Positions 1 to 7,291 of a stretch of DNA of 55,181 nt are shown here, in pieces (position 1 is the first letter of the stretch; every line of letters begins with the position of its first letter). Under the pieces are notes generated by a model. That model worked only from the letters and a program-made list of their open reading frames with translations, had not been told where the DNA came from and did not search any database. This stretch comes from an uncultured Bacteroidales bacterium (GTDB taxonomy: Bacteria; Bacteroidota; Bacteroidia; Bacteroidales; UBA932), in contig CAMQDS010000011.1 of the NCBI GenBank assembly GCA_946999645.1, positions 1-55,181 on the forward strand, read 5' to 3'. The translations under genes were made by a program, and so were the position numbers.

Positions 1-17
1 AATACTGAATAACTACA

Positions 18-421
18 ATGCAGAGTTCTGTTTTCCTGTTGAAGATATTTTGTAACAAACACATCTATAATATTAAAGAAGTTGTCAAAACATGGCAGCG
101 TGTTGAGCGAAAAATTCGCTGTTTGGGTAAGACGGATATAACCCGTCTGTTTGCTAAGCCCTTGCAAAATGGACAGGCGGATTTGTGCGGAGGTTGTTTC
201 TTTTCTCGGTATTTACAGGTCTGGCTTGTGGCATTCGCCAAAACCTTTCCTTTCACATGGCTCGCCATTCTTTCGGTACGCTGACATTGGAGGCTGGTAT
301 ACCGATTGAGAGTGTTGCCAAGATGATGGGACATGCCTCCATTGCCAGTACTCAAATCTACGCCCAAATCACCGACCAAAAGATTTCAAGGGATATGGAC
401 AGGTTGATAGAGAAGATGTGA
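18..421 (+). pseudogene. Tyrosine recombinase (integrase) remnant, frameshifted and internally deleted
   Basis: The last 55 or so codons (to the stop at 419-421) encode a clear C-terminal tyrosine-recombinase segment: HMARHSFGTL supplies the H-x-x-R box and MMGHASIASTQIYAQI supplies the second His and the nucleophilic Tyr. Directly before it, RRLFLFSVFTGLA matches the start of the catalytic domain of Bacteroides integrases, but the roughly 80-100 residues that normally lie between these two blocks are missing, so an internal deletion has joined them near position 220. Upstream, residues resembling KPLQNGQADLC lie in a different frame that meets the catalytic frame at about 188, which implies a one-base frameshift. 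The N-terminal DNA-binding domain is not recognisable. The gene cannot be active. It marks this end of the window as a former integrated element. Confidence 0.8.
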
Positions 422-424
422 GAT

Positions 425-467
425 AAAAACGAGTGAGGAAATACTGTATAGACGTTTCCTTCACTCG
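425..467 (-). terminator. Rho-independent terminator after the YqhA-like gene
   Basis: Inverted repeat CGAGTGAGGAAA (430-441) with TTTCCTTCACTCG (455-467), one bulged base. On the minus strand the stem is followed by five T residues (complement of 425-429). It lies just downstream of the minus-strand gene ending at 490. Confidence 0.75.
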
Positions 468-489
468 AACATTCATTTTCCTTCCTGTT

Positions 490-1002
490 TTAATGTTGTG
501 TATGCCCGATTTTATCCATGTATGTTATGCCCAAAGCGGATAAAACGAACACAATATGAATGCTAATTTGCATAATCGTGTGCTGCGTATCGATATTCTC
601 GGCTACGAAAGTTTCCAATAAATGGACGGCAGAAATACTGATAAGTGAAATCATCAATTTATGCTTTAAGGCATTTGGATTTATCTTACCAAGATAGCCG
701 AACTGATTACTGTCCTTATCCTTCTCTATAATTTCCAGTCTGCTGACAAACGTCCAGTATCCTCCAATGACGCACACAATAATTAAATTCAAAACCATTG
801 AAACATCCACAATGCCTATGGCCAGCATAAGCATGGTCTCTTCTGTGAAAGTCTCTATGTTTATCAGGTTATGTACTACTTCTTTACAAAAAACGTAAGA
901 ATACATTCCCATCACTACGCACATACCAAGATACACAGGGACTTGAAACCATCGGCTCTGAAATATACACCACTCTATAGCCTTTTCTAATTTATTATTC
1001 AT
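490..1002 (-). CDS. YqhA/UPF0114-family membrane protein
   Basis: A 170-residue integral membrane protein. The order of segments matches Escherichia coli YqhA: a short N-terminal amphipathic part ending SRWFQVPVYLG, a first membrane span (about 20-42), a second broad hydrophobic region (about 58-85), a FVSRLEI/GYLGKINPNALKHK cytoplasmic stretch, then two further spans (about 115-132 and 143-162). The family has no established biochemical activity. The start lies 10 bases after the stop of the DUF262 gene, so the two are probably cotranscribed, and a terminator follows it. The house function may simply be that of a chromosomal YqhA, but its place directly behind a restriction-like gene inside an element scar is noteworthy. 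No charged catalytic motif is visible. Confidence 0.8.
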   Translation of the reverse strand: MNNKLEKAIEWCIFQSRWFQVPVYLGMCVVMGMYSYVFCKEVVHNLINIETFTEETMLMLAIGIVDVSMVLNLIIVCVIGGYWTFVSRLEIIEKDKDSNQFGYLGKINPNALKHKLMISLISISAVHLLETFVAENIDTQHTIMQISIHIVFVLSALGITYMDKIGHTQH

Positions 1003-1012
1003 GCTATTATTT

Positions 1013-2734
1013 TTAAAGTGTTTGCATCAAAAAGTCAACTATCATTAAGTGACGCTGATGAATTTTTTCTTTGTCCCAAACTTGGTCTTGCTCCGTCATT
1101 CTCTGAACCTCTAATTGTTGTTGCAGATGTGTATAACTATCACGCTTTATTTGAAATCTACCATTGCTTAGCGAGATATTATGACTACCTGACAACAGCA
1201 AGTAATTGCCCAAGCACTCCAAGTCGTGGTTGTAAAAGTCCTCGTCATATTGGCAATACCCATTATCAGCTTCTTGGTTTTCAGTCAGAGGGGCGATATG
1301 TTCAAGATGTGGTTGGTCAATGTCATCAAATCTCAATGGCTTATACCCTGCTTTTCCGCATAGAATGAGATGATTTTCATATTTCCACAATAGTATCTTG
1401 GCTGTATTGTGGTTCATCCCCATATTTAGAGCACGTAATAATTCGTCATTATTCCAATAGCCCCACCAATCATTTCTATTCTTCATCCCCTGAATATGAT
1501 TGACTACGGACACCGCACTATTATCCATCTTCTGAAAAGATTCATTTAAGCGCCACATAAGATTAGCTCTTGTGCCAATAATTCGGTCGCGAAGGAATAT
1601 TTGCTCCAATGCCTTTGCCAATTTATTCATATCCTTTTGGGGCATTTCTTTTAGCAACGCTTTAATAACGAATGGGAACATTATACCTCGATCTGAAGAA
1701 ACCAATAGTTCATGGAAAGTGATATTTCTCTTTTCTTCTTCTAAGAAGTTGCTTATTTGGCTGAAACAGGATGCTAATTGTAACGTAAAATCCCTTATGA
1801 ATGATATACAACTATCGGCTTTGCCTAATTCCTTTCCTACAAAAGTGATAGAGTTTATATCATCTAATGAATTGCGATAAACTTTTATAGTGTAATTCAA
1901 TACATTATCCTCATCTATATTGCCCTCTATCTTAGAAATAGACTTATAGATATGTTCAAACCGCTCTGTAATTTCAGATAATATGTATTGTTTGTCCTCG
2001 ATAGGCGCATACAGATGTATGTTATACATAAACTGTGCTTTGATAATTTCCAAGTTTGTAGGCTTCTTGCCACGATTATTTTGGAAAATAAACATTTGCA
2101 CAGCTTCACTTTCATCCTTAACCACATGGGTGGTGCAAGAGGCGTTCGTAATCGCTTTAAGAAACTGCAAGAGTTCTTCTTCGGTTTTGTTAGAAAGTTT
2201 ATTGCACAAATAGTCGGAAGCATCAGCAATCCTTTTCTTTGAAACTGTGTCTATGTCGTTCCGAGTATGAATTGTTTGGTCTATCACATAATCACGAAAT
2301 AGTTGATTATCATATTCAACTGTAGCAAATCTATATGAAGTTCCTTGCTTGATAGTATTGCAATAAGCTACATACAAATCGTCATCAAAGTCTCTGATAC
2401 TTTCTGCATTTTTAATTTCTTTCAAACGCCTATACAGTGCAGAAATAAAAATTACAGTTGTCGTTAAGCGTTGTTGTCCGTCTATAATAGCATATTCAGA
2501 TGTACTCCTTTCTTCAAAAAGAAAATGACCGAAATAATAAGGAGTAGAAGAATGACTTTTAACGTAGTCCTGCAAATCCGACAAAAAAGTATTTACTTGC
2601 TTCGGGTTTTTATCGTATGAGTCTGTATCCCACGAATAGGCACGTTGGTAGTTAGGCACTACAATACGTTTGCCCGAGAGCATTGCAGAAATGTTAGTTA
2701 AAGATTCCATAGAAAGCAAACTGTTTATACCCAT
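1013..2734 (-). CDS. DUF262/DUF1524 protein, GmrSD-like type IV restriction nuclease
   Basis: A 573-residue protein with both halves of the GmrSD architecture in one chain. The N-terminal DUF262 domain shows VPNYQRAYSWD (about 26-36) and the ParB-like nucleotide-handling motif DGQQR (residues 85-89). The C-terminal part carries a DUF1524 HNH-type signature: LEHIAPL followed by ECLGNYLLLSGSHNISLSNG. In characterised family members the first domain binds or hydrolyses nucleotides and the second cuts modified (glucosylated or hydroxymethylated) phage DNA. Whether this protein does the same is inference. It sits between a repeat protein (upstream) and a YqhA-like membrane protein 10 bases downstream, inside a region bounded by integrase and excisionase fragments. 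A perfect 35-bp palindrome ends one base before its ATG, suggesting tight control of expression. Length and motifs look intact. Confidence 0.85.
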   Translation of the reverse strand: MGINSLLSMESLTNISAMLSGKRIVVPNYQRAYSWDTDSYDKNPKQVNTFLSDLQDYVKSHSSTPYYFGHFLFEERSTSEYAIIDGQQRLTTTVIFISALYRRLKEIKNAESIRDFDDDLYVAYCNTIKQGTSYRFATVEYDNQLFRDYVIDQTIHTRNDIDTVSKKRIADASDYLCNKLSNKTEEELLQFLKAITNASCTTHVVKDESEAVQMFIFQNNRGKKPTNLEIIKAQFMYNIHLYAPIEDKQYILSEITERFEHIYKSISKIEGNIDEDNVLNYTIKVYRNSLDDINSITFVGKELGKADSCISFIRDFTLQLASCFSQISNFLEEEKRNITFHELLVSSDRGIMFPFVIKALLKEMPQKDMNKLAKALEQIFLRDRIIGTRANLMWRLNESFQKMDNSAVSVVNHIQGMKNRNDWWGYWNNDELLRALNMGMNHNTAKILLWKYENHLILCGKAGYKPLRFDDIDQPHLEHIAPLTENQEADNGYCQYDEDFYNHDLECLGNYLLLSGSHNISLSNGRFQIKRDSYTHLQQQLEVQRMTEQDQVWDKEKIHQRHLMIVDFLMQTL

Positions 2735-2735
2735 T

Positions 2736-2770
2736 CCTACTTTATGAGTAAATTTTACTCATAAAGTAGG
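2736..2770. promoter_or_regulatory. 35-bp perfect palindrome abutting the DUF262 start codon
   Basis: Two 17-base arms, CCTACTTTATGAGTAAA (2736-2752) and its exact complement TTTACTCATAAAGTAGG (2754-2770), separated by a single T. The minus-strand ATG occupies 2732-2734, one base beyond the palindrome. In RNA the whole ribosome-landing region would fold into a hairpin; in DNA it is a symmetric operator candidate. There is no T-run after it in the direction of transcription, so it does not look like a terminator. Confidence 0.75.
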
Positions 2771-2785
2771 GAATTGACTTGTGTG

Positions 2786-3091
2786 TTAGCGGGCAGAACG
2801 TGTATTGATTTTCTTGCCGAAGCGGTCGTAAGTATCTAACCAAACATTTCTTCGTACGACAAAGTTTTCTCCTATAACACTTGTAATAATACCGATATTT
2901 TCACTAAGTGTCTTGTACTTCCTTCCACTTTCATCATAAAGGTCATACCATGCACCATGTCTTACGATGATGAAATGAGGCCCATAGCCTACTATTTCTC
3001 CAATGTTCTGTGATAACGTTTTAGTTTTCTTTCCTTGCTCGTTGATAATATCATACCAACCATTTTTGGGTTCAATCATTGATATAGCCAT
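2786..3091 (-). CDS. Small protein made of three ~36-residue repeats (WG-like)
   Basis: A 101-residue protein with no signal peptide. It consists of roughly three copies of a 36-37-residue unit: NGWYDIINEQGKKTKTLSQN, AWYDLYDESGRKYKTLSENI and VWLDTYDRFGKKINTRS, each opening with W-x-D-x-Y/I and followed by a hydrophobic strand (IGEIVGYGPHFIIVRHG, IGIITSVIGENFVVRRN). The pattern resembles KWG/WG beta-repeat proteins, which often act as binding scaffolds, but I do not recognise a specific family. It is immediately upstream of the DUF262 gene, on the same strand, with the palindrome between them. This makes a shared operon likely. The last repeat is incomplete. A longer N-terminus was not found. 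Function unknown. Confidence 0.65.
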   Translation of the reverse strand: MAISMIEPKNGWYDIINEQGKKTKTLSQNIGEIVGYGPHFIIVRHGAWYDLYDESGRKYKTLSENIGIITSVIGENFVVRRNVWLDTYDRFGKKINTRSAR

Positions 3092-3150
3092 AGCGTTTCT
3101 TCTTTCCCTGTCAATTCCTCCCAGGGTCTTTTTGTCTTGATTTTAAATTA

Positions 3151-3306
3151 AAGAAGCGTGGAACTATATACTCCACGTCTTAATGTACTGGCCCTGAGAA
3201 AGCCATTTGTGACAGATGTGGGAATAACAGCCCCACGCTATAGCGTGGAGACTATTACGACCTTTCTTGTCACATTGTTGGGAAGTTTCTCAGGCTTCGT
3301 ACATAC
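3151..3306. repeat. Nested palindromic array (possible cruciform or structured RNA)
   Basis: Several inverted repeats are layered here. Outer arms are ATGTACTGGCCCTGAGAAA (3181-3199) and its near-complement TTTCTCAGGCTTCGTACAT (3288-3306), differing at four inner positions. Inside are TGTGACA with TGTCACA, and at the centre the exact palindrome CCACGCTATAGCGTGG. To the left, a separate hairpin pairs GCGTGGA with TCCACGT (about 3154-3177). The motif GCGTGG/CCACGC thus occurs four times. The array lies upstream of the repeat-protein gene and beside element debris. It could be an element end, a recombination site or a folded transcript. No protein function is supported for the short ORF across it. 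Confidence 0.6.
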
Positions 3307-3459
3307 AAGAATAGGGCATAACGCCTCTTTTTTACCAAAATGTATGAACACATAATATGCTCAACTGCGAAAATACTATTTTTCTGTGATATTCCAAAGA
3401 AAAACAAAGCTTAATACAAAACAACAGTAAAATAGAAAAAAAAGAGGTGAGACAAAGAA

Positions 3460-3487
3460 AAACCTGCACCATTATTGATGCAGGTTT
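3460..3487 (-). terminator. Terminator of the excisionase-like remnant
   Basis: AAACCTGCA (3460-3468) pairs perfectly with TGCAGGTTT (3479-3487). On the minus strand the stem is followed by TTTTCTTTGT. It overlaps the 3' end of the HTH gene fragment, as expected for its native terminator. Confidence 0.7.
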
Positions 3488-3651
3488 CTGTTTACATAAT
3501 TCTCTTTCAGAATTCGTTGCAGGTCAGACATGCGGTAAAGTATCTTTCCAGCTATCTGCGTGTATGGGAAAATCCCCTTGTCCCGATAATGCTGGAGAGT
3601 CCGCTTACTGATGTTTAGTATTCGGCATACATAATAACAAGCAAACTCTAC
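3472..3651 (-). pseudogene. Excisionase-like helix-turn-helix protein, N-terminus lost
   Basis: An open frame of 59 codons without a usable start codon encodes CRILNISKRTLQHYRDKGIF followed by PYTQIAGKILYRMSDLQRIL. This is the winged helix-turn-helix of the MerR/excisionase-like proteins that accompany Bacteroides mobile elements, where it binds DNA and helps excision or regulates transfer genes. A TAA lies immediately upstream in frame (3652-3654), and the usual leading 30-40 residues are absent, so the gene is truncated. Its own terminator hairpin survives. Together with the integrase remnant at the other end of the scar it supports past integration of an element. Confidence 0.7.
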
Positions 3652-3673
3652 TTATAGGCTATTTGATTGATAT

Positions 3674-3928
3674 TTAATTTTTTGGTTTTGATATTTTCTT
3701 TTTATAGATTTGCAACAGCTCTAAAACATCGGAGTTAGGGACGAGACCAACGCTTTTTAGTTGCTTGAGTACCACTATTCAGCCACTCTTCGGGGTGGCT
3801 GTCTCATTTTCAAACTCAAAAAGCACCATTTTTGTCCCTTGTCCCTCGATTGCATGTTTTGCCCTCCTTACTATCTGTTTGTAACTTGTAAGGCTCTTTA
3901 ACTCTGCCGAGATGCCGTTAATACGGAA
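3674..3928 (-). pseudogene. Mobile-element gene fragment with internal TGA
   Basis: On the minus strand one frame reads NFRINGISAELKSLTSYKQI..VRRAKHAIEGQGTKMVLFEFENE, meets a TGA at 3779-3781, and continues in the same frame as IVVLKQLKSVGLVPNSDVLE..LLQIYKKKISKPKN to a TAA at 3674. The protein-like composition on both sides of the stop suggests one gene with a nonsense mutation, or two overlapping short genes. The upstream end runs into the 3' end of the neighbouring lipoprotein gene, so the start has been lost. I do not recognise the family; its setting suggests a small gene of a mobilisable element. A hairpin with a UUCG loop (3780-3801) overlaps the TGA. Confidence 0.45.
3780..3801. other. 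UUCG-tetraloop hairpin
   Basis: CAGCCACTC (3780-3788), loop TTCG, GGGTGGCTG (3793-3801); all nine positions pair in RNA with one G-U. This is an unusually stable fold. Plus-strand transcripts continue with TCTCATTTTC, a weak U-rich tail, so it might end transcription in that direction. Confidence 0.5.
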
Positions 3929-3929
3929 A

Positions 3930-4868
3930 TTATAATGTTTTTTTTATCCGAAACCTCAGATTATCTGAATATAACAAATGAAAATCTTTGTCTGACATAT
4001 CCAGCCATTTCAGTGCAAGTTTATAATCTCCAAGAATATAACATATATTTGCTATATTATATTCAGCAGAAGATCTCTTCTCCATATTGTCTGTATTAAG
4101 AAGATTCATCCAATAAGACATTGATTCTTTCCAACGGAACTTATAAGCTGCCTCGATCCCATTTTCCCAATCTTCTGGAGAATCATAATATATAAACATA
4201 AAGTCTTCAGTTTTCCATTTAGATGAGAATATTTTAGAGGCCTCTTTACCAGTTTGAATGCCTGTTTCAGGAACTTTACTCCAGATATTTTCCTTTATCT
4301 TATCCATACTCTCTTTTTTAGAGGCGTAGATATTTTGCATTATTAGCATTCCTTTTTCAGAATATGTACGTAAGGTGTCCTTTCCCATAGAGTCATAAGC
4401 ATACAGCTTTAAATTTGCTGAAAAAGTAGCACTGAGTACATCGGCTGAATCCGCTTTCTCCTTTCCCGAATCATGTCTGAGACAGAGGCTTATACTATGA
4501 GGATCCTTATCAGGTGTTACATCAAAAAGAAATATAACATCTTTTCCAGTCTTCATAACAAGACTTCTAAGGGTATCAATTGATATTTGTTTACCGTTTT
4601 GAGGTCTGTCTAAACTCCATAAATCAATCCCTGCTTTTCCATTAAAATAATCCTTTTCAAGGGACGATTTGAAACCAAGGGCAATACTCTTATTGAATAC
4701 TGTATCTTTTGCTGTTTTATCATTTAAATATACAACCGCAATACTCTTACCAGCTATATCCATTCCAGAAGGAGACGGCTTACGTATATCTAAATTCATA
4801 TAAAAAACTCTTGGCACACAAGAAGATATAATCATAGCCAAGATTAATAGCAATGCAAATCGTTTCAT
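3930..4868 (-). CDS. Hypothetical lipoprotein (DUF6340-like, C-terminal TPR-like helices)
   Basis: A 312-residue protein with a lipoprotein signal: MKRFALLLILAMIISSC, the Cys at about residue 17 being the lipidation site. It follows Bacteroidota lipoproteins whose members begin with a long-axis segment such as IAVVYLNDKTAKDTVFNKSI and end with helical hairpins; here the last 80 residues (SAEYNIANICYILGDYKLAL) look like a tetratricopeptide repeat. The function is unknown; an envelope location is likely. It is the last gene of the nusB-rimO operon, 35 bases after rimO. Its stop codon (TAA, 3930-3932) is where the element debris begins, so the scar abuts but does not disrupt it. Confidence 0.7.
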   Translation of the reverse strand: MKRFALLLILAMIISSCVPRVFYMNLDIRKPSPSGMDIAGKSIAVVYLNDKTAKDTVFNKSIALGFKSSLEKDYFNGKAGIDLWSLDRPQNGKQISIDTLRSLVMKTGKDVIFLFDVTPDKDPHSISLCLRHDSGKEKADSADVLSATFSANLKLYAYDSMGKDTLRTYSEKGMLIMQNIYASKKESMDKIKENIWSKVPETGIQTGKEASKIFSSKWKTEDFMFIYYDSPEDWENGIEAAYKFRWKESMSYWMNLLNTDNMEKRSSAEYNIANICYILGDYKLALKWLDMSDKDFHLLYSDNLRFRIKKTL

Positions 4869-4903
4869 ATTACACTAATAGTATTCATGAAAGTAAGCAA
4901 AAA

Positions 4904-6232
4904 TCATTCCTCACAATAGCCTAAGAACTTTCCTGATAAATCGTACTCATCAACCCCAGTAATCTCCACCTTAATAAATTGACCTATAAGTTTTTCCGGG
5001 TCTGACGTTCCCATAGCCTTTGCATCAAAATCCACTATAATTTCCCCATCAACTTCAGGACTTTCAAATTCACTTCTGCATATAAGTTTACCGTCTACAC
5101 AATCATCAACTAAAACTTCTACAACTGATTCCAGTCTTGAACGATTGTAATTCAGCGAAATTTCGCTTTGGGCTGACATTAGGCGTTCATACCTGATGTC
5201 TTTAATTTCAGGAGAAACATCGTCTTTGAAATGCTTTGCATCAAAAGTTCCCTCTTCTTCAGAATACCGGAATGCTCCTAATCTCTCGAATTTTGCTGTA
5301 TTGATAAATTCCAACAATTCTTCAAATTCTTCTTCACCTTCACCAGGATGTCCAACTATCATGGTAGTTCTAAGAGCGATTCCAGGCACTTTTGACCTTA
5401 TCTTATCTATAAGTTCCCTCGTCCATGCTCCTGATACATGTCGATGCATCATATCTAATATCTTATCTGAAACATGCTGGAGAGGAATGTCTATATATCT
5501 GCAAACTTTTGGATTGACTGCCATTTGCTCTAATACATCTTCCGGGAAATCTGCAGGATAGGAATAATGTATCCTTAACCACCTGATTCCCTTTATTTTA
5601 GAAAGTCTTTCCAACAGAAGAGCTAAAGTCCTCTTATGATAAATGTCAAGACCATAATAAGTTGTATCTTGTGCTATGAGTATCAGTTCTCTAACTCCTT
5701 TGTCTGCAAGTGCTTGTGCTTCTTTTTCTAAAATATCAATTGGCACAGATCTGTGAACTCCCCTTATAAAAGGAATTGCACAATAAGAACATCTCCTATC
5801 ACAACCTTCAGAGATTTTGAGATAGGCATAAGGGTAGGCTTTCCCTGTTAAATATCTGTCATATATGTTTTCTGAAGTTGATTTAACTCCAAGATAACGC
5901 AATATAGGACTGAGTTCTCTGGCTCCAAACCAAGCATCAACTTCCGGTATAGATTCTGGAAGTTCTTTTGAATATCTTTGTGATAAACAACCAAATACAA
6001 TCAGTTCACCTATATTTCCACGGGCTTTTTCCTCAGCTGCCGCCAATATAGTCTGTATGGATTGCTCTTTAGAATCTCCTATAAAGCCACAAGTGTTTAT
6101 AAGAAGATAATCTACTTGTGACGAATCTTCTTCAGAGTGAATATCAAAAATCCCATTAACCCGAGATAAAAGATGTTCAGTATCTACAGTATTTTTGGAA
6201 CAGCCAAGAGTAATTACTCTTATTGACTTCAT
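4904..6232 (-). CDS. rimO: Ribosomal protein S12 methylthiotransferase RimO
   Basis: A 442-residue radical-SAM enzyme that attaches a methylthio group to an aspartate of ribosomal protein S12. The three expected parts are present: an N-terminal UPF0004 domain with cysteines 11 (LGCSKNTVDTE), 48 (LINTCGF) and 82 (FGCLSQR), the radical-SAM motif C144-x3-C148-x2-C151 in SEGCDRRCSYC, and a C-terminal TRAM domain (about 375-440). The wording LGCSKNTVDTE, HRSVPI and HVSDKILDMMHRH is that of RimO and not the tRNA enzyme MiaB. Length is normal. It lies 15 bases downstream of the DUF5606 gene, in the nusB operon, fitting its role in ribosome maturation. Confidence 0.95.
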   Translation of the reverse strand: MKSIRVITLGCSKNTVDTEHLLSRVNGIFDIHSEEDSSQVDYLLINTCGFIGDSKEQSIQTILAAAEEKARGNIGELIVFGCLSQRYSKELPESIPEVDAWFGARELSPILRYLGVKSTSENIYDRYLTGKAYPYAYLKISEGCDRRCSYCAIPFIRGVHRSVPIDILEKEAQALADKGVRELILIAQDTTYYGLDIYHKRTLALLLERLSKIKGIRWLRIHYSYPADFPEDVLEQMAVNPKVCRYIDIPLQHVSDKILDMMHRHVSGAWTRELIDKIRSKVPGIALRTTMIVGHPGEGEEEFEELLEFINTAKFERLGAFRYSEEEGTFDAKHFKDDVSPEIKDIRYERLMSAQSEISLNYNRSRLESVVEVLVDDCVDGKLICRSEFESPEVDGEIIVDFDAKAMGTSDPEKLIGQFIKVEITGVDEYDLSGKFLGYCEE

Positions 6233-6247
6233 TCCTGAAAATAATTT

Positions 6248-6691
6248 CTACTCTACAGATGTATTAGACTCTTCTGCTTCTGTATCGTCTTTAAAGTCAA
6301 GACTTGCATAATGTTTAAGTTCATTATACCATTCTGCAATCTTCTTCATATGAGAAACATAGAATCTATCAGCGTCATAGTTAGGAACAGCCTTAGCAAA
6401 GAGTGATTTTAAAGTTTCTGAATCATCCTTTGAAGTTGGTGCATCACTCCCCTCAAGAACGCTCTTAAGTTTAATCAGGACTTCCTTAAGTTTTATCTCA
6501 CCATCATCTGTGTAGATTGATATATCAGCCAAAGATGTAATCTTACTTTTAATATCAAAACAGTACCGTTTCTTATCAGACAGGGCTTCAACAATAGCTC
6601 CGTTTCTTGCCTGACTAACATATAGAAACAGACCTCGTTTCCCTGATACTGAAAGAATTACGGATAAATCCGTCTTGTTTGTGTTTTCCAT
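6248..6691 (-). CDS. DUF5606 protein
   Basis: A 147-residue cytosolic protein matching the Bacteroidota family DUF5606: it opens with DLSVILSVSGKRGLFLYVSQ, continues with ARNGAIVEALSDKKRYCFD and a DISIYTDDGEIKLKEVL segment, and ends with AVPNYDADRFYVSHMKKIAE followed by an acidic tail. The family has no established function. It is linked to coaE in this operon (6-base gap) and precedes rimO. The start ATG is supported by the good match of the first residues and its position just after coaE. No transmembrane segment or signal peptide is present. Confidence 0.8.
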   Translation of the reverse strand: MENTNKTDLSVILSVSGKRGLFLYVSQARNGAIVEALSDKKRYCFDIKSKITSLADISIYTDDGEIKLKEVLIKLKSVLEGSDAPTSKDDSETLKSLFAKAVPNYDADRFYVSHMKKIAEWYNELKHYASLDFKDDTEAEESNTSVE

Positions 6692-6697
6692 TGTTCT

Positions 6698-7291
6698 TTA
6701 TTTTTTTGCAAATATAATATTTTTAAATACACTCTCTGTATTCAATTTAAGAGTATTGAAATCAGAATCATTGTATATAACAGCGTCAATTTTCCGGTCA
6801 GTATTAAAATTTTGATGTTCAATTCTTTTGAGAACTTGCTCGGTACTGCAATTATTTCGTTGTTTTACCCTTTCTATACGCAACTCCTTTGGAGCATCTA
6901 CTAGAATGATATAATCATAGCATCTGTCAAACAGGGGTTTACACATCATAATTGCAGATTCCAAAACAACTATTTCAGTATGTTGTTTATTTTTCCAATT
7001 AATAATATCTTCCAATAGAACAGGATAGATAATTGATTCAAGTTTATCTAATTTTTCTTTTGAAGAAAAAATTATTTTAGAAAGTGCAGAGAAATCAAAT
7101 TTTCCATATTTATTGACTAACTCTATATCCAAAGACCTTTCCAAATTTTTGACAAGTTCTGAATTTGTATTATATAATGTTTTAACGGCATAATCTGTAT
7201 CGTAAACAGGTATACCCTCGCTTTTAAGTATTTTGCAGACCTCAGATTTGCCGCTTCCAATTCCCCCCGTAATCAATACTGTTTTCATCAC
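6698..7291 (-). CDS. coaE: Dephospho-CoA kinase
   Basis: A 197-residue P-loop kinase that phosphorylates dephospho-CoA in the last step of coenzyme A synthesis. The Walker A motif is GGIGSGKSEV (about 8-17), followed by DTDYAVKTLY, the substrate-binding lid region, and by RIERVKQRNNCSTEQVLKRI. Length equals the family norm. The start overlaps the stop of ybbR by four bases (ATGA type), indicating translational coupling. It is the fourth gene of the nusB operon. Confidence 0.93.
   Translation of the reverse strand: MMKTVLITGGIGSGKSEVCKILKSEGIPVYDTDYAVKTLYNTNSELVKNLERSLDIELVNKYGKFDFSALSKIIFSSKEKLDKLESIIYPVLLEDIINWKNKQHTEIVVLESAIMMCKPLFDRCYDYIILVDAPKELRIERVKQRNNCSTEQVLKRIEHQNFNTDRKIDAVIYNDSDFNTLKLNTESVFKNIIFAKK

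Noticed and set aside
1927..2242. Several 75-100-codon ORFs within the DUF262 gene
   Set aside because: They are out-of-frame shadows of a gene with clear motifs.
2736..2770. Palindrome as a transcription terminator
   Set aside because: No T-run follows on either strand and the next gene starts immediately.
3158..3355. 65-codon plus-strand ORF across the palindromic array
   Set aside because: Its sequence is dictated by the inverted repeats and resembles no protein; composition is not coding-like.
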